A DNA stretch of 64,000 nt, from contig JADWQD010000018.1 in the NCBI GenBank assembly GCA_016110215.1, positions 124,001-188,000 on the forward strand, written 5' to 3'. The translations under genes were made by a program, and so were the position numbers. Below the pieces are notes generated by a model. It did not search any database and had not been told where the DNA came from. It saw only the letters and a list, made by a program, of their open reading frames with translations. The DNA is from Capronia americana (taxonomy: Eukaryota > Ascomycota > Eurotiomycetes > Chaetothyriales > Herpotrichiellaceae). The stretch's first letter is position 1. Each line of letters opens with the position of its first letter. Shown in pieces: positions 9,934 through 20,941 of the stretch.

Positions 9934-12900
9934 ATGGCGTTGATGGAAGGGCAGGTTCTGCCCGCTTTGCCCGTCCATCCTCTGAGTCCGCTACCAATTC
10001 ATTCGTCTGCTACGATCTCTTCTCCAGACGCGTTTGACCCTGCTTCACCAGGACTTGTCCGCTCTGCCAGCTTCACCTACCACACCGCGGAGAGCTCGGA
10101 CCCCTCGACGATCAAACGGACCTTTTCCGAACATGTCATCTCTCTGCCCTCCGAGACCAAGGTCAAGGTCAACGAGAGTGTGCACTCGGCAAACATGGAA
10201 CTCTTCCGCCGGGTCTCGAGGAAAGCGAAGAGAAAGATGTTGGCAAGTGCCCGATTTTCCTTGTCGGCGGAGGATGATGATCCACAATCAAGAGAGGCAA
10301 ACAATGAGAAGGAGGAGCAAGCAAGGAGTTTGGGCCGCTCCGTCGCCGGGACACTTCGTACCTTCGCCCGGAAATCATGGGCGGCTCCCTCCTCGTCGAG
10401 GTCGACCTCCCCGGCCCGGAAAGATGGTGAAACTCCAGAAAGAAAGCGGAGCTGGTCGCCTAGCAAGAGGAAGGTCGTCGTTGCTGCAAATTCGGTCGCT
10501 GTCCCTGAACCAACAGCCTCGAGTCCCCCGCTACGAACATCCCCTGAGGAGATTGACCCGCTACACGAGGCTCCAGCACAGCCGATCCGGGGCCTCGAGC
10601 AACGACGTTCCACCACTCCCACACCAGTCCAAAGACCGCTCTCAGTCCTTCTCACCAAGAACAAAAGTGACAACAATCTCAAGCGAATGTCAAGAAATTC
10701 TAGTGCGACCTCGCTCCGGAGTTTTGTGTCGAACGACCGATCACAGTCAAGGCTATCGCTCAATAAGATTCCTCCCCTGCCTTCCTCTCTTTCGTCCGAC
10801 CGACTCGCGGCTCTCAATGCTGAAGTCCCCAGAAGAAAAGATCCACTGTGGGCTGCATTTCGCAACATCGATGGAGAGTACAGTGGCTTCCAGTCAAAAA
10901 CTAGCCTCCAGAAAGCCAAGGTGCTACGAACGACCCTTATCCCCTTCTTGATCAAGCACGAAGATCATCCATCAAACAAATCTCTCCGAGCCGAGGATTT
11001 GGACAGACGAGTTGTGATCTTGAATAAATGGTGGACAGCGTTGCTGGAGATTCTGCATGGAGCAAATAATCAGTCGATATCTGGCACGGACAGACCCGCG
11101 TTCCTCGAAGCTGCTAACCGAATCATGAGCCGGCCGGAATGGAGAATACCTGGCTTCGCTTCAACTCCAGGCGAGAGCCCTCGGCGTCCTTCAATCCCGA
11201 AGTCGAAGTCGACCAATTCGCTTGAATCGGAGGAGGCAGATTTCCTGGTCGATTCGGTTCATCAGAATGTGCGTAACACTTTTGTCCAGAACCTCCTGTC
11301 CCAGATGGAGTTTGTCACTGGTGTATTGTCGCTGAGGACTGCACCTCAAAGCTTGGTCACCTTTGCCGGAAAAGCTTCTGCTTACGCATTCTTTTTCTGT
11401 CCTGGAGTGGCCGACGTGCTCGTCAGGTTATGGTGTCTTCCAGCTGCTGTTCTTAGACGGGTGTTCAGGCAGTTTGGTGTTGAGCATGGAGAGAAACTGG
11501 ACTTGATCTCCAGCGCTTTAGGGAGGAATTTCCCGCCACCCGTTCGAAGTCTCTGTGTTGGGTCTCAGGCAGCTTTCATGCGTCACCTTCAGCAGCGAGG
11601 CACAGTACCGCCAGGCTCAGAGAAGATCGATTGGTATCAGCCTTGGGTTGCAAGATGGTCCGGCCACAACAGTGATTTGTTCTTCGTCTTCACGAAACAG
11701 TACCATATTCTCGTATCTGAGTTCCTCCCGGACGACATGTCGCTGAAAGATCGCACGGGCATTCCTGGAATGGTACCAATATGTGCCCAAATGTTGGTTA
11801 TCCTGGAAACAACCATTTACCGACAAGCTGGCCAGATTGGAGGTGAAAGCTACACTCCCGGCACCGGATCTATAATGGACAACCCAGATGCTTTAGCTCC
11901 TCTCCCTATGACGATAGCCAACGCAACTCGATCAATTGCTGAGAATCGACTGATCATGTTACTGCGAGACGTCATGGGCGACCTGGACCCAAACCGCAAC
12001 AATCTGAGGAACCTCTTCTCAGGTTCCTTTGACAGTGTCACGAAAGCGGCGGCCGTCAAGATCTCCCTGTACAATAACGACGGATGTTTTGTGATTTGTG
12101 ATTTTATGGAGGAAGTTCTCCCCATCATGTTCCGGCACCATCAAACATACATTGATACCCCAGTTCTCGACTGGCCGTTCTGGCTAGAAGTCTGCAAGCA
12201 GATGCTCCGAAGTCAGAGCACTCTTACCCAGATACGAGCGATTACATTCTTGTACACTAATTGGTCCATCCTAATACATAATGAAGGACGGAAGCGTCAG
12301 CTGGTCCTGGAGTGGCTGTTGAGCGCCGACACCTTCGAGAAGCACTTTTGTCATTGGTCGCCCATGGTGCGACATTACTTCTACCGTCTGTTGTGCTGGA
12401 AAGTTGCGCGATACGATGGCGAAGTTTCGGACGTGGATTTGTAAGTTGAAGGCCGTCACTTTCTGAATGGTTACTTACACCCTTGCAGGGAAATCTTGCA
12501 GACATTGGCTGCTCGACTAAACAAATGCTGGGCGAATTATCAATATTTGAGTGCAGAAGCGGAGATGCGAGGTCTCGTACCGCCATCATCGGCTCCTTGT
12601 TCACCTGCACCCAGCCGTGCCCTCGTTATTGTCCGGACTGACAGTCAACCAATTATGACGGCCTCCAAGACACATTTCGAAAAGTATCTGCCCACCTCCG
12701 TCGTCACTCAGAACTCGCCCTTTCCGAACCATTCATCCATCCTGAACACTATCCCAGCCGCCGACCTGCCAAATCATAGCAACAAGAAACGATGGAGTCT
12801 GTTCCGCGGCCTCAATGTGTTCGGTACGCCGGGCAATCATCGGCCAGGGGAAGTAACACCACCCGGAAGTCCTGACGATAACGGGGTCTCCACCTCCAGC

Positions 12901-13398
12901 GACAGTCCTGGTCCGAACAGCGCTATCACCGCGCCAAAGAGGCCAGCTACTCCACCGCACCAGGCCTTCTCGTTCAAATTCTCTCTCGAATACTTTACGT
13001 CTCGACCAAATCTGGAAAACAAGAATCGGATGGTGGTAGCGCCACTACTTCCTCCTAATGCGCAGGCCATACTTAGATCGCGGCAGAGCTCAGACAGTGG
13101 TGTGAGTGGAGGCAGTGGTAGTGGTGTCAGCGAAACCAGCAACAGCGGTGGGAGCGGGACAAGTGGTAGTAGTATCTCCCGCGGAAAGGCTAGAGCACGA
13201 GAAGTGAAGCCGCTCAAGCCCAGGGAGCAGGAGATGGGTACAGCACGGTACAGCGGGCGGTCCCTGGCTGAATGGGCCCAGGTGTTGCACGAATGTCGCA
13301 GCTTCTACAGCAGACGTAAGCAGGAAGGTGTCCCGCGGGACAGCCTCGTTGAGACGCCGACAATGGGTGTGGAGAATTTCCGCTTGATGGGTGGTTAA
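9934..13398 (+). CDS. DUF1765 domain protein, function unknown
   Basis: Exons 9934-12440 and 12489-13398 give 1138 residues. The intron has GTAAGT and TTGCAG ends and restores a leucine codon. The N-terminal 300 residues are Ser/Arg/Pro-rich and probably disordered. A folded helical part covers about 300-900. Within it, the block about 665-720 (RLIMLLRDVMGDLDP, NLFSGSFDSVTKAAAVKIS, DFMEEVLPIMFR) is what I recognise as the DUF1765 core, found mainly in fungi. After the intron comes a Ser/Gly-rich linker (about 1040-1075) and a short conserved-looking tail (LAEWAQVLHECRSFYSRRKQ). I know of no assigned biochemical role. Directly after the stop, a -1 frame continues as plausible protein to 13640, so the C-terminus may be cut by a one-base change (see findings). 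Confidence 0.85.
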
Positions 13399-14259
13399 GG
13401 ACGATTTCACCATACGTGGAGTTCCTTGCACAGGTATATGATGATGCAGAGGAGGGCGCAGTTTTGCTTGGATTGCTGATGGAGTTGGACAAATACAGCG
13501 AAAGACATACCATAGGTGGATACATTGCTGGTGCTGGATACGGGCGGCGTCCTTGGATGAGCCGAACAACCACTGGCGACATAGCTGGTTTGTACAGTGC
13601 TTTGGATACGGATGGAGTGCATACTTTGTTGAATCTATAGATGCAACAACTACTGCCAGCATCGATTTTTAACGTTCTCTCTGGACACTGTCTTCCCGTC
13701 GAGAGGCTCCAACGTCTGCGTTCCAACCCTGACATATTAAATACATTGCTTGATTTAGCCAGCCAGATGATATACGCTGGACATTCTGTCTTGCGCCATG
13801 GGCGAAGCAGACGTGGAACATGTTGAGGCAAACAATACGACGGACGATCCAGTGGGGACGGGTACAATGACTTTGTATTCGAGCCACACAGGTAAAGACC
13901 AGGGTTATTGTTGCGCTGGAATCCAATACATGCTTTGAGGCTTATGATAATATCGTAAAGCCTGGCTTCTATGCACCGAAGCATGTAACAGTAGAAAGAA
14001 TATCCTGAGGTGCGTCTTGCATAGGCACATAATAGGCGTTTCCCCGCCAAGCTTTTCAGCCTCATCAGTGACGAGGCTCCAGGACTTTACTCTAAAAAAT
14101 CTCGGGACCAAGGATCTTTGTGAAGCGGATAAGTAAGGTATACCACTTCTTCTTTGCGCTTCCCTAATGCTGAAATGGCCCCGTGTCTCTAAAGCCACCG
14201 GGAACTTCCTGCATGGCACAGAACTAAAACCCTGACCGCGTCTGTATCGACGCGCCCTC
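13399..14259. other. Intergenic; first 240 bp may be lost C-terminal coding sequence
   Basis: Positions 13392-13640 read open in the -1 frame relative to the DUF1765 gene (WLRTISPYVEFLAQVYDDAE and onward). The rest, 13641-14259, shows nothing I recognise and should include the promoter of the RS-rich gene. Confidence 0.45.
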
Positions 14260-15978
14260 ATGGATCGCTACCGGGGGTAATGCCCTCCGCCATACAATTG
14301 GATCACTCTCAAATGACTGACATGCAGCAGTTCCCGGCGATCGCCTGCGCCTCGAGACAGACCTACCCGCGATCCTGACGTCTTCGCCATTGGTTCCGGC
14401 GAAAGCTACAGACCTGGAGGCGAGAATTCATACAGACCTTCACCTCGTGATCGAGAACGTTTCGGTGCCGACTCATGGACGGCCGACAGAAGGGATGCGC
14501 GACGGGACGAGCGAAGAGAAGATAGAAGAGATGACATCGACTCCTACGTTCCACTCACGAGCTCACGAGCCACACGTCCACGGAGTCGCTCTCCAGGCTT
14601 TCGTCGACGATCACGAACTCCTCCAAACCGAAGAGAGGACTTGTTCGCCAATAGGAGATCACCACCACGTCGCTACTCTCCAAGAAGGTCACCACCCAGA
14701 AGAAGGTCCAGATCGCCACCTAGTGGCCGGGCTCGCAGTCCGCCTGATCCCAAGAGATTTCGAGACTTCTCACCCGAGCCTGGCCGACGCTCGCCAAAGC
14801 GCGAACGACGATTCTCGCCAGACCGAAGCCGGGATCCACGCGACGGATCACCTCTGAGAGACACGGGAAGAGGAGGTGAAAGCTACAGACCGAGATCCAG
14901 AAGCCCGCCGCAAAGGAGAACCCAGAATGACACCTGGGTGAGACGGTCTCCATCACCAAGGGACTCCGGTCCAGCATCACACGATACCTCAAGACGATCA
15001 TCTCCTCCCCTGCATCCTGACAGAGCAAGTCTGGCGGGTTCCGCAACAAGATCACCAGCACCACCAGCCACCCGAGTCCAATATGACAGAGCGGAATCAG
15101 CCGCTGGCAGCTATCGTGACAGATCCCCCCCGCCACCTGCACCTGCAGACCCCATGCGAGACCAAGATGCGGGCATGCCTCGCGACGATGTCCACATGAA
15201 CGGCATCAACGAGCCCCGGCAACCCCCGTCGGGTCCTAGCAGTTATCGGAACGGGAACTACGAGAGACCACCACCTACTGGCCCGTTGCGAAGTTTTAGT
15301 CAGCCCGTTCAGTCACCCCCAACTGGTCCCGCAGCGTCAATGTCAATGTCTGCTCATAATAGGGGAGGAGGCGCGTCCACGCTAAGAGCTCCCTCGGGAC
15401 CTCGCGGCGCAGTCGGCAGATTCGACGGTCCTCCGCCTCGCGATTTCCCAGGTCCACGTGGTCGAGGTGGCCTGCCCTATCGGGGCCCGGCACCCTACGG
15501 ACCCAGGGGTGGAGGCTATGGGCGCGGCGACTTCGGCGGACCCAGTGGTCGAGGCGACTATGGAGGAAATAACTATCGGGGCGGTGGCTTTGGGCGTGGA
15601 GGCGGTCCGGTTGGAGGCGGCGATCCCTCGTTCCCATTCCGCGGTAACAACAGCTCAAGCACGACTTATCCTCGCACGCAGCGCTTCAGCACTGTTCAGC
15701 AACACCTGGCCACTAACGAGAAGATCGTCCCGGGCGGCAAATTACTTCCCTCGGGTCTCCCTCCTGATCAAGAAAAGCGGATCAAGATGCTCGAAGCAGA
15801 GACTGAGCGTATGCGGGCTGAGATTTCGGAAAAACAGAAGTTCAAGAGAGAAGTCCTCAATGAGTGGGAAGTGAGAGAAAGAGAGAGCGAAAGGGAGGCC
15901 CTGCGAAGTGACCTTGCTGAGCAGCATCTACAGCAACTGATGGAGAGCGATGACGGAATTGGACGAGCTGCGTTCTAG
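14260..15978 (+). CDS. RS- and RGG-rich nuclear protein, function unknown
   Basis: Exon 1 (14260-14276) codes only five codons plus two bases; exon 2 is 14331-15978. Together they give 554 residues. The intron has a GTAATG donor, a CTGAC branch site and a CAG acceptor. The N-terminal 250 residues are dominated by Arg-Ser, Ser-Pro and Arg-Asp dipeptides (for example RRSPPRRYSPRRSPPRRRSR). A Pro-rich part follows, then an RGG/Gly-rich part (about 370-440). The C-terminus (about 470-550) is a charged coiled coil (KRIKMLEAETERMRAEISEK). No RRM or other RNA-binding fold is visible. RS and RGG segments are typical of pre-mRNA processing factors, and RGG motifs are substrates of PRMT1-type enzymes; a role in RNA metabolism is inference only. 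Confidence 0.8.
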
Positions 15979-16678
15979 TAGCGGCTACTCGCACAGGGTG
16001 ATTTGCTCCTTTTTCCAGACAAGTCTGTGGAAACGAAAGAAAGACGAGCTGAGAGGGCGGCAGATTGAGCGGATCGTGGCATCCACTTTTCTTCTCGCCT
16101 TAGCCCTCCATCCGGAAGGACCACCCAGTGAATGCGTCTAGCCGGAGTGCAATGGAGGTCGAAAGCAATTGACTAGGACCAAACCGTGACCCAGGAGCTG
16201 GTTGGAAATGAAACTCCGCACAAAGATCAGAATGAAATATCAGGCGTTCCGCTCAACTACTTTGCTGGCATAGCGATATCAGGTCGGAAGGATAGGCGCG
16301 GCTGATTTGGGTAACAAAAGCAAGGAGCTTGGATCGAAAAGAATCAAAAAAGTTCACCACTATTTGCCGTGTCACTACCAGCGCTGGGATTGATTGGGCA
16401 GAGCAAGCGAGCATTGGGCTAAACAGCGCATTTCACTTGGCGGAATGTAAAGAAACGATTGCAATCCAATACGGTCTGATTTCCCTTGCAATTCATCGAG
16501 TGGACAGACCTGAGAAAGAGCAGTGACTAGAGGACGTGTCGGCGGTGCCTCGTTTGATATTCGAATTCTGGTCATCGGGCAGGCTCAGCTCGTCGGGCTC
16601 CCCAGCCTGCCCACCTCTTGACGACATGACCTCTTTCCCGTCTCCGGACTCATCACTGTCCAAATGTTATATACACCT
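15979..16678. other. Intergenic between convergent genes
   Basis: This holds the 3' ends of the RS/RGG gene (plus strand) and the SDR gene (minus strand). No coding frame or structured element stands out. Confidence 0.5.
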
Positions 16679-17706
16679 CTACGAGCCAACTGCTCGGCCG
16701 CCATCAACCTCCAAATTCACGCCGGTGACAAACTTTCCCTCGTCACTCGCCAGGAAAGCTGCCACGTTCGCCACATCCTTCGGATCCGTCAGTCTCCCCA
16801 GCGGCACATTGAACAGGAACTTCTTCATGTTTTCCTCGGTGTAAGGCACACCGACGAAGCTCTCGAAGAGGCCAGTTCCGGAAAGAAGGGGGCACAGTGC
16901 GTTGATGCGGATTTGGTCTTTGCCGAATTCGGCGGCGAGGCCTTTCGTTGCCTGTTGAGCAATTGTCAGTACTCTCGTGCTTGGAGAGGGCAGGATGCGT
17001 CGACTGAACGCACATTTGCGACAGCGCCTTTACTAGCATTATACCACACCAGGCCCGGCCTCGGCCTCATCGCGCCGATACTTGCAACGTTGATGATGGC
17101 GCCACCACCCCGATTCTTCAACGCAGGAATCGCAGCTGCCACACTCAAGAAGATACTCTTGACATTCACGGCGAAGACCCTGTCGTATTCGTCCTCTGTA
17201 ACTTCCAGTGTGGGCTTATTCTTGTAGCTTGTGCCCGCGTTGTTGACCAGTATATCCAGGCCCCCGAATTTCGAGACGGCCAGATCGACCATCTTTTGCC
17301 AGTCGGAGCTGGATGTGACGTTCGCCGTGACCAATGCGACGTGGGTGTCCGCGGCGTCGGCGTAGGCCTTCTGTAGGCCTTGTTCATTCATGTCGGCCGC
17401 CACGACTTTCGCTCCTTCTTCGATGAATTTGCGGACAGTAGCGAGGCCGAAGCCTGAGGCGGCTCCTGTGGAGGGACTGTTAGCGAGAAGCTCTTCGTAA
17501 CAAAGGGGCTTTTCTAGTGGCAGCAGCTGCGCCGGACCCTGTGCCGCGAAACTATAGGAACGTGCCCTGGGCGTTGTCGGATCCATATGAAGCATTTGAC
17601 GTTCATTCTCAAGCGAAAATCATAAGGGCAGAGTCCTACCTGTCACTATGGCTACCTTGTTGGCCAATCTGCCGGTGCCCGTTTGTACTTCGTGGAGGCC
17701 TGACAT
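16679..17706 (-). CDS. Short-chain dehydrogenase/reductase (SDR)
   Basis: Three exons on the minus strand, 17706-17640, 17465-17014 and 16951-16679, give 263 residues. It is a classical SDR: the NAD(P)-binding motif TGAASGFG lies at 22-29, NNAG follows after LDILV, and the catalytic Ser151, Tyr164 and Lys168 are present (YNASK). The C-terminus GVNLEVDGGRAVG is the usual SDR end, with D-G-G. It looks like a 3-oxoacyl-ACP-reductase/glucose-dehydrogenase-type enzyme of the cytosol. The acidic residue in AADMNEQG after the second strand suggests NAD(H) preference. The substrate cannot be read from sequence. The first intron (174 nt) separates the nucleotide-binding strand from its glycine loop, so open-frame searches lose the N-terminus. 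Confidence 0.9.
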
Positions 17707-18485
17707 GGTGAGTATCCGACTATTCAACACTGATTTATGGGATGTGTAGCGAAATGAGGATCGGTCAGCACACTGCCAATGGTAAGCAGGAGAGCTACAG
17801 GAAATTGCTACTTCGTAGAAGACAAAGACCGGAGGGAGATATAAGGTGTCGGGACGCCTTCCTTCCCCGCAGCGATCACCATGTTCCAGCTGAAGGCGCG
17901 CCCATGATGTATTCTCGCGGACTCGGAAGTCCAGCAGAGGGGTAAAGGTTCAAGTGAGGACAAAGGAAATCCGGAAGAAGTTTGCGGGGAACGAAATGCA
18001 GGGTGAAGGAGAATGATGCGGAGATGGCGGCTTCGAGGGCGAATGGAATGAAGCTGCTCAACTCGGCTCGTTTTCGAGATGCCGGGAATCGACCGCCGGC
18101 ATGGTACTGGCTACCGAAACACGCAGGTTACGACACCTCCGAGGACGTCTGCGGTTGTCGAAGCGTGCGCATGAGCCTGGAATGACCTGGAGTTCGACTC
18201 CCGACCTTGCCCATTCGGTCGCCGGTAGAATGGAGTGATGTGGTACGACCGTATTCCTGGGAGAGCTGTACCTAGCACAAGGGGCAAGCTTGATGCAAAC
18301 AAGAATCCGGCAAGCTTGGTGCACGCGAACAGGGGCCTGTAATGAAAAGCGCCACGAATGCCTGTGTGTCTGGGCCGGCAAGAAGAGTACGAATTGTGAA
18401 CCAGTTTTCGGCCAAATCCCTCACAGCTATCCCTCGTGGGTATCTTGCAATGTTATACAGCAACTCGAAGCCGTCCGAGTCTTGA
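17707..18485. other. Intergenic: SDR promoter and mS33-gene 3' flank
   Basis: Both neighbours are on the minus strand. No credible coding frame or repeat was seen. Confidence 0.5.
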
Positions 18486-18990
18486 TCACTTCCTTTTCTT
18501 GTTCGCCCGACTTTCTGTAGGCGTGGTCAGTACCTTTGTGGGCCTCGACACCAGATAGATCGTACCTGCTGCTGTTCTCTTTTTCTTGGGCGCGCCCTTT
18601 CCTCTCAACTTGGCAAAGGCCACATTCTCTAACCGGTCATCCTCCTCTTCGTTGAAACCTTCGAGGTCGAATCTCTTAAACTCTTTCAGAACGTCTTCAA
18701 CGGTTGCTGACCGTCGGGGATAATAGGCGGCCAGCGCAGGCCCTCTTAATCTCTGGCGCAGCACCTTGTTGCCTAGTCGCTGCTGCATAGGATTGAATGT
18801 CGTGGAGAAGATAGAACATTGGAGCTGTAGGACGAGAAATGAATCAGCGCATTGCAGGAAAATAGAGAAGCTTCCCATCGCTCCTTGGTCAATGATACCG
18901 AATGTCGCACTCGGGATAGTTGGAACAGTCTGAAGAGCGGAGCCTCACCTTCGTGAGCTGTAATAGCCGGCCTCTGGAGGGAGAAGCCAT
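18486..18990 (-). CDS. RSM27: Mitochondrial small-subunit ribosomal protein mS33
   Basis: Three exons on the minus strand, 18990-18949, 18824-18566 and 18514-18486, give 109 residues. The core after the first intron (LQCSIFSTTFNP, RLGNKVLRQRLRGPALAAYY) and the following acidic segment (FDLEGFNEEEDDRLENV) are characteristic of the MRP-S27/S33 family. The lysine-rich C-terminus ends in RANKKRK. The N-terminus MASPSRGRLLQLTK is short and basic, fitting import into mitochondria. The last exon codes only nine residues plus the stop. The gene is divergent from the RNase III gene, with 254 bp between start codons. Confidence 0.92.
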
Positions 18991-19244
18991 TGCAGTGCCG
19001 TCTCAAGGGGCAATGGTGTTGGATCTGGATTGATGGACGAGTTCAGTTCAATTCAAAGCACATCCCAGAAATCGCGCCGTGCTCAGTCCAGTCCGCCGCC
19101 GGCTGCATTTCGGTAGAATCCAAAGTTTTCTCCAACTCCAGCGTCCTGTCCACGTCGACATGACGCCGTCTTTAATGCATTCAGGCAACACTTCTCAGTG
19201 AGTTTCACTCGAAGCGCTACTTCGACGTCGTACGTCGTACCACT
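18991..19244. promoter_or_regulatory. Divergent promoter, mS33 and RNase III genes
   Basis: Only 254 bp separate the two start codons, so promoter elements are probably shared or overlapping. I see no TATA box or recognisable factor site that I would defend. Confidence 0.5.
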
Positions 19245-20237
19245 ATGGCCGACCTCGATAGAAAGCGCAAGTTCGGAAGCCTTCACTCTCAGCCTTCGAA
19301 GAAATTCCACGGTGACGAGCCTTACTCTCGGAAACCTCAAAACGCACAACGACCTGCCAGCGATGGACTTCCACAGCTACCGCAAATCGGCGACAATTAC
19401 CTGAACATTGTCTTCACCCATCCCAGCCAGGCGCATCAGGATCCGCAAGCCAGCTACGACAGACTCGAGTTCCTCGGGGATGCCTACCTCGAACTATACG
19501 CTACACAGTTGATATTCGATCGCTTTCCAGATCTTGAAGTCGGGAAAATGTCCCAACTTCGAGAGACACTGGTCAGAAATGAGACAATTGGTCAATATGC
19601 CAGCCTCTACGGTCTTGACAAACAGCTCAAAAACTACAAGCAATTCCAAAACAGCCCTGCCCACGTTTGGCTCAAGATCAAAGGTGACGTGTTCGAAGCT
19701 TATGTCGCAGCCGTCGTCTTGTCCAGCCCGAATGGTGCAGACACAGTCAAAACCTGGCTCCATCAGTTGTGGGAACCGAAAGTCCAAGCAGCAGCCGCTA
19801 GCACTCCTCCTGTGTCAAAGAAGACTAAAGAAGAACTAGCCAAGAAGGTTTTGATGAAGGGTACCAAGATCAACTACGTCGATGAAAAGCCCCCTTTGGT
19901 CCATTATGGTCAAGGCAGGGAAGAATACTTCGTCGGGGTGTATTTCACTGGCTTTGACTGGGAGAATCAGTACTTGGGAAGTGGCCGAGGTCTCAGCAGG
20001 GTTGAGGCTGGCCTGTTTGCTGCAGCGGATGCGCTTAAGAACCCGTTGGTGAACCAGATCGCGGGAGAGAAGGTAAAAGCCTTGGCGCAGCGTGAGAAGG
20101 ATGTTGAAGCCGTCAAGGACAAAGGAGTGGAGAAAGAGCAAGACTCCGCCCGTGGCAATACCGACGTTCTGAATCTGGACTCATTGGGTGAATCGCGGGC
20201 TTCTGCAGGGAAGCCACCACAAGAGCGGCCCCGATGA
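19245..20237 (+). CDS. RNase III family endoribonuclease (Rnt1/Pac1-like)
   Basis: This 330-residue, single-exon protein is a class I RNase III. The signature DRLEFLGDAYLELY is near residue 72 and GDVFEAYVAA near 146. All four metal-binding acids of the family (E and D in EFLGD; D and E in GDVFEA) are present, so it should cleave double-stranded RNA. A shortened dsRNA-binding-like region follows (about 215-270: EEYFVGVYFTGFDW, GSGRGLSRVEAGLFAAADAL). The tail is charged and low-complexity. In yeasts such enzymes process pre-rRNA and snRNA/snoRNA precursors in the nucleus. The intact active site and lack of a presequence argue against the mitoribosomal RNase III-like proteins mL44 and mL57, despite the neighbouring mS33 gene. 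It is somewhat shorter than Pac1 or Rnt1. Confidence 0.88.
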   Translation: MADLDRKRKFGSLHSQPSKKFHGDEPYSRKPQNAQRPASDGLPQLPQIGDNYLNIVFTHPSQAHQDPQASYDRLEFLGDAYLELYATQLIFDRFPDLEVGKMSQLRETLVRNETIGQYASLYGLDKQLKNYKQFQNSPAHVWLKIKGDVFEAYVAAVVLSSPNGADTVKTWLHQLWEPKVQAAAASTPPVSKKTKEELAKKVLMKGTKINYVDEKPPLVHYGQGREEYFVGVYFTGFDWENQYLGSGRGLSRVEAGLFAAADALKNPLVNQIAGEKVKALAQREKDVEAVKDKGVEKEQDSARGNTDVLNLDSLGESRASAGKPPQERPR

Positions 20238-20941
20238 GAAGGGTGGCCGCCAGTCCAAGTCCGGGGCGAGTTTTTCTCTGGTATGATTTGGAATTTCTCG
20301 CCGCCTGAACACAAGAGGATGCGGTCTACGCCCGCCATCTGGGAGAAGACAAGGATGTCCTGCCAACACGCCGTGTCTGGGGCTCATTACTGTAGGTGCA
20401 TTGTTAGCTATGTGGTTGCCGGTACCCTATGGGGTAGCGAGTCCGCGTCGAGGTAGGTATTGCCCTTTGTTTGTTCATGCTGTAGCAACAACCGCCCTGG
20501 GTCTGCTTTCTCAGATTGCCCATCTGTTCGTCCAACGGATTTCTGCAACCTTTAAAGTCACGATTATTGCATTTCTCACTTCTCACTCTTGGCCGAGGCC
20601 GAACACGAGGCGTCTGGGAGAATGGTCGGGTCAACAAAGCCGCATTGTCCTCTCATATACTTTGGCTCAATGAAGGCGAGGAACAATCTCGACAAAGCAG
20701 AGACAATGAGGTAGTGATCAAGAACAAACGGACCTTCACAACAGACCACATTGCTCAAAGACCTTTGACATTGCCGCTGGCCATGGGAGAATAATGCTAA
20801 CCTCCTCGCACACCATCGGCAGCAGGACTAAAGGCCTCGATTATCAGTCGCAGGACGATCTTTACACCATTGTATCACGCAGTACTATCCTATCAAACCG
20901 CCGACCCAACAATTATACAAACAACACAAGCAAAGATTAGA
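20238..20941. other. Intergenic, no gene recognised
   Basis: It lies between the RNase III stop and the secreted-protein start, both on the plus strand. It should hold the promoter of the latter. No coding frame is convincing. Confidence 0.5.

Noticed and set aside
10077..10955. 292-codon minus-strand frame opposite the DUF1765 gene
   Set aside because: It is a shadow of the low-complexity N-terminus of the plus-strand gene and has no domain of its own.
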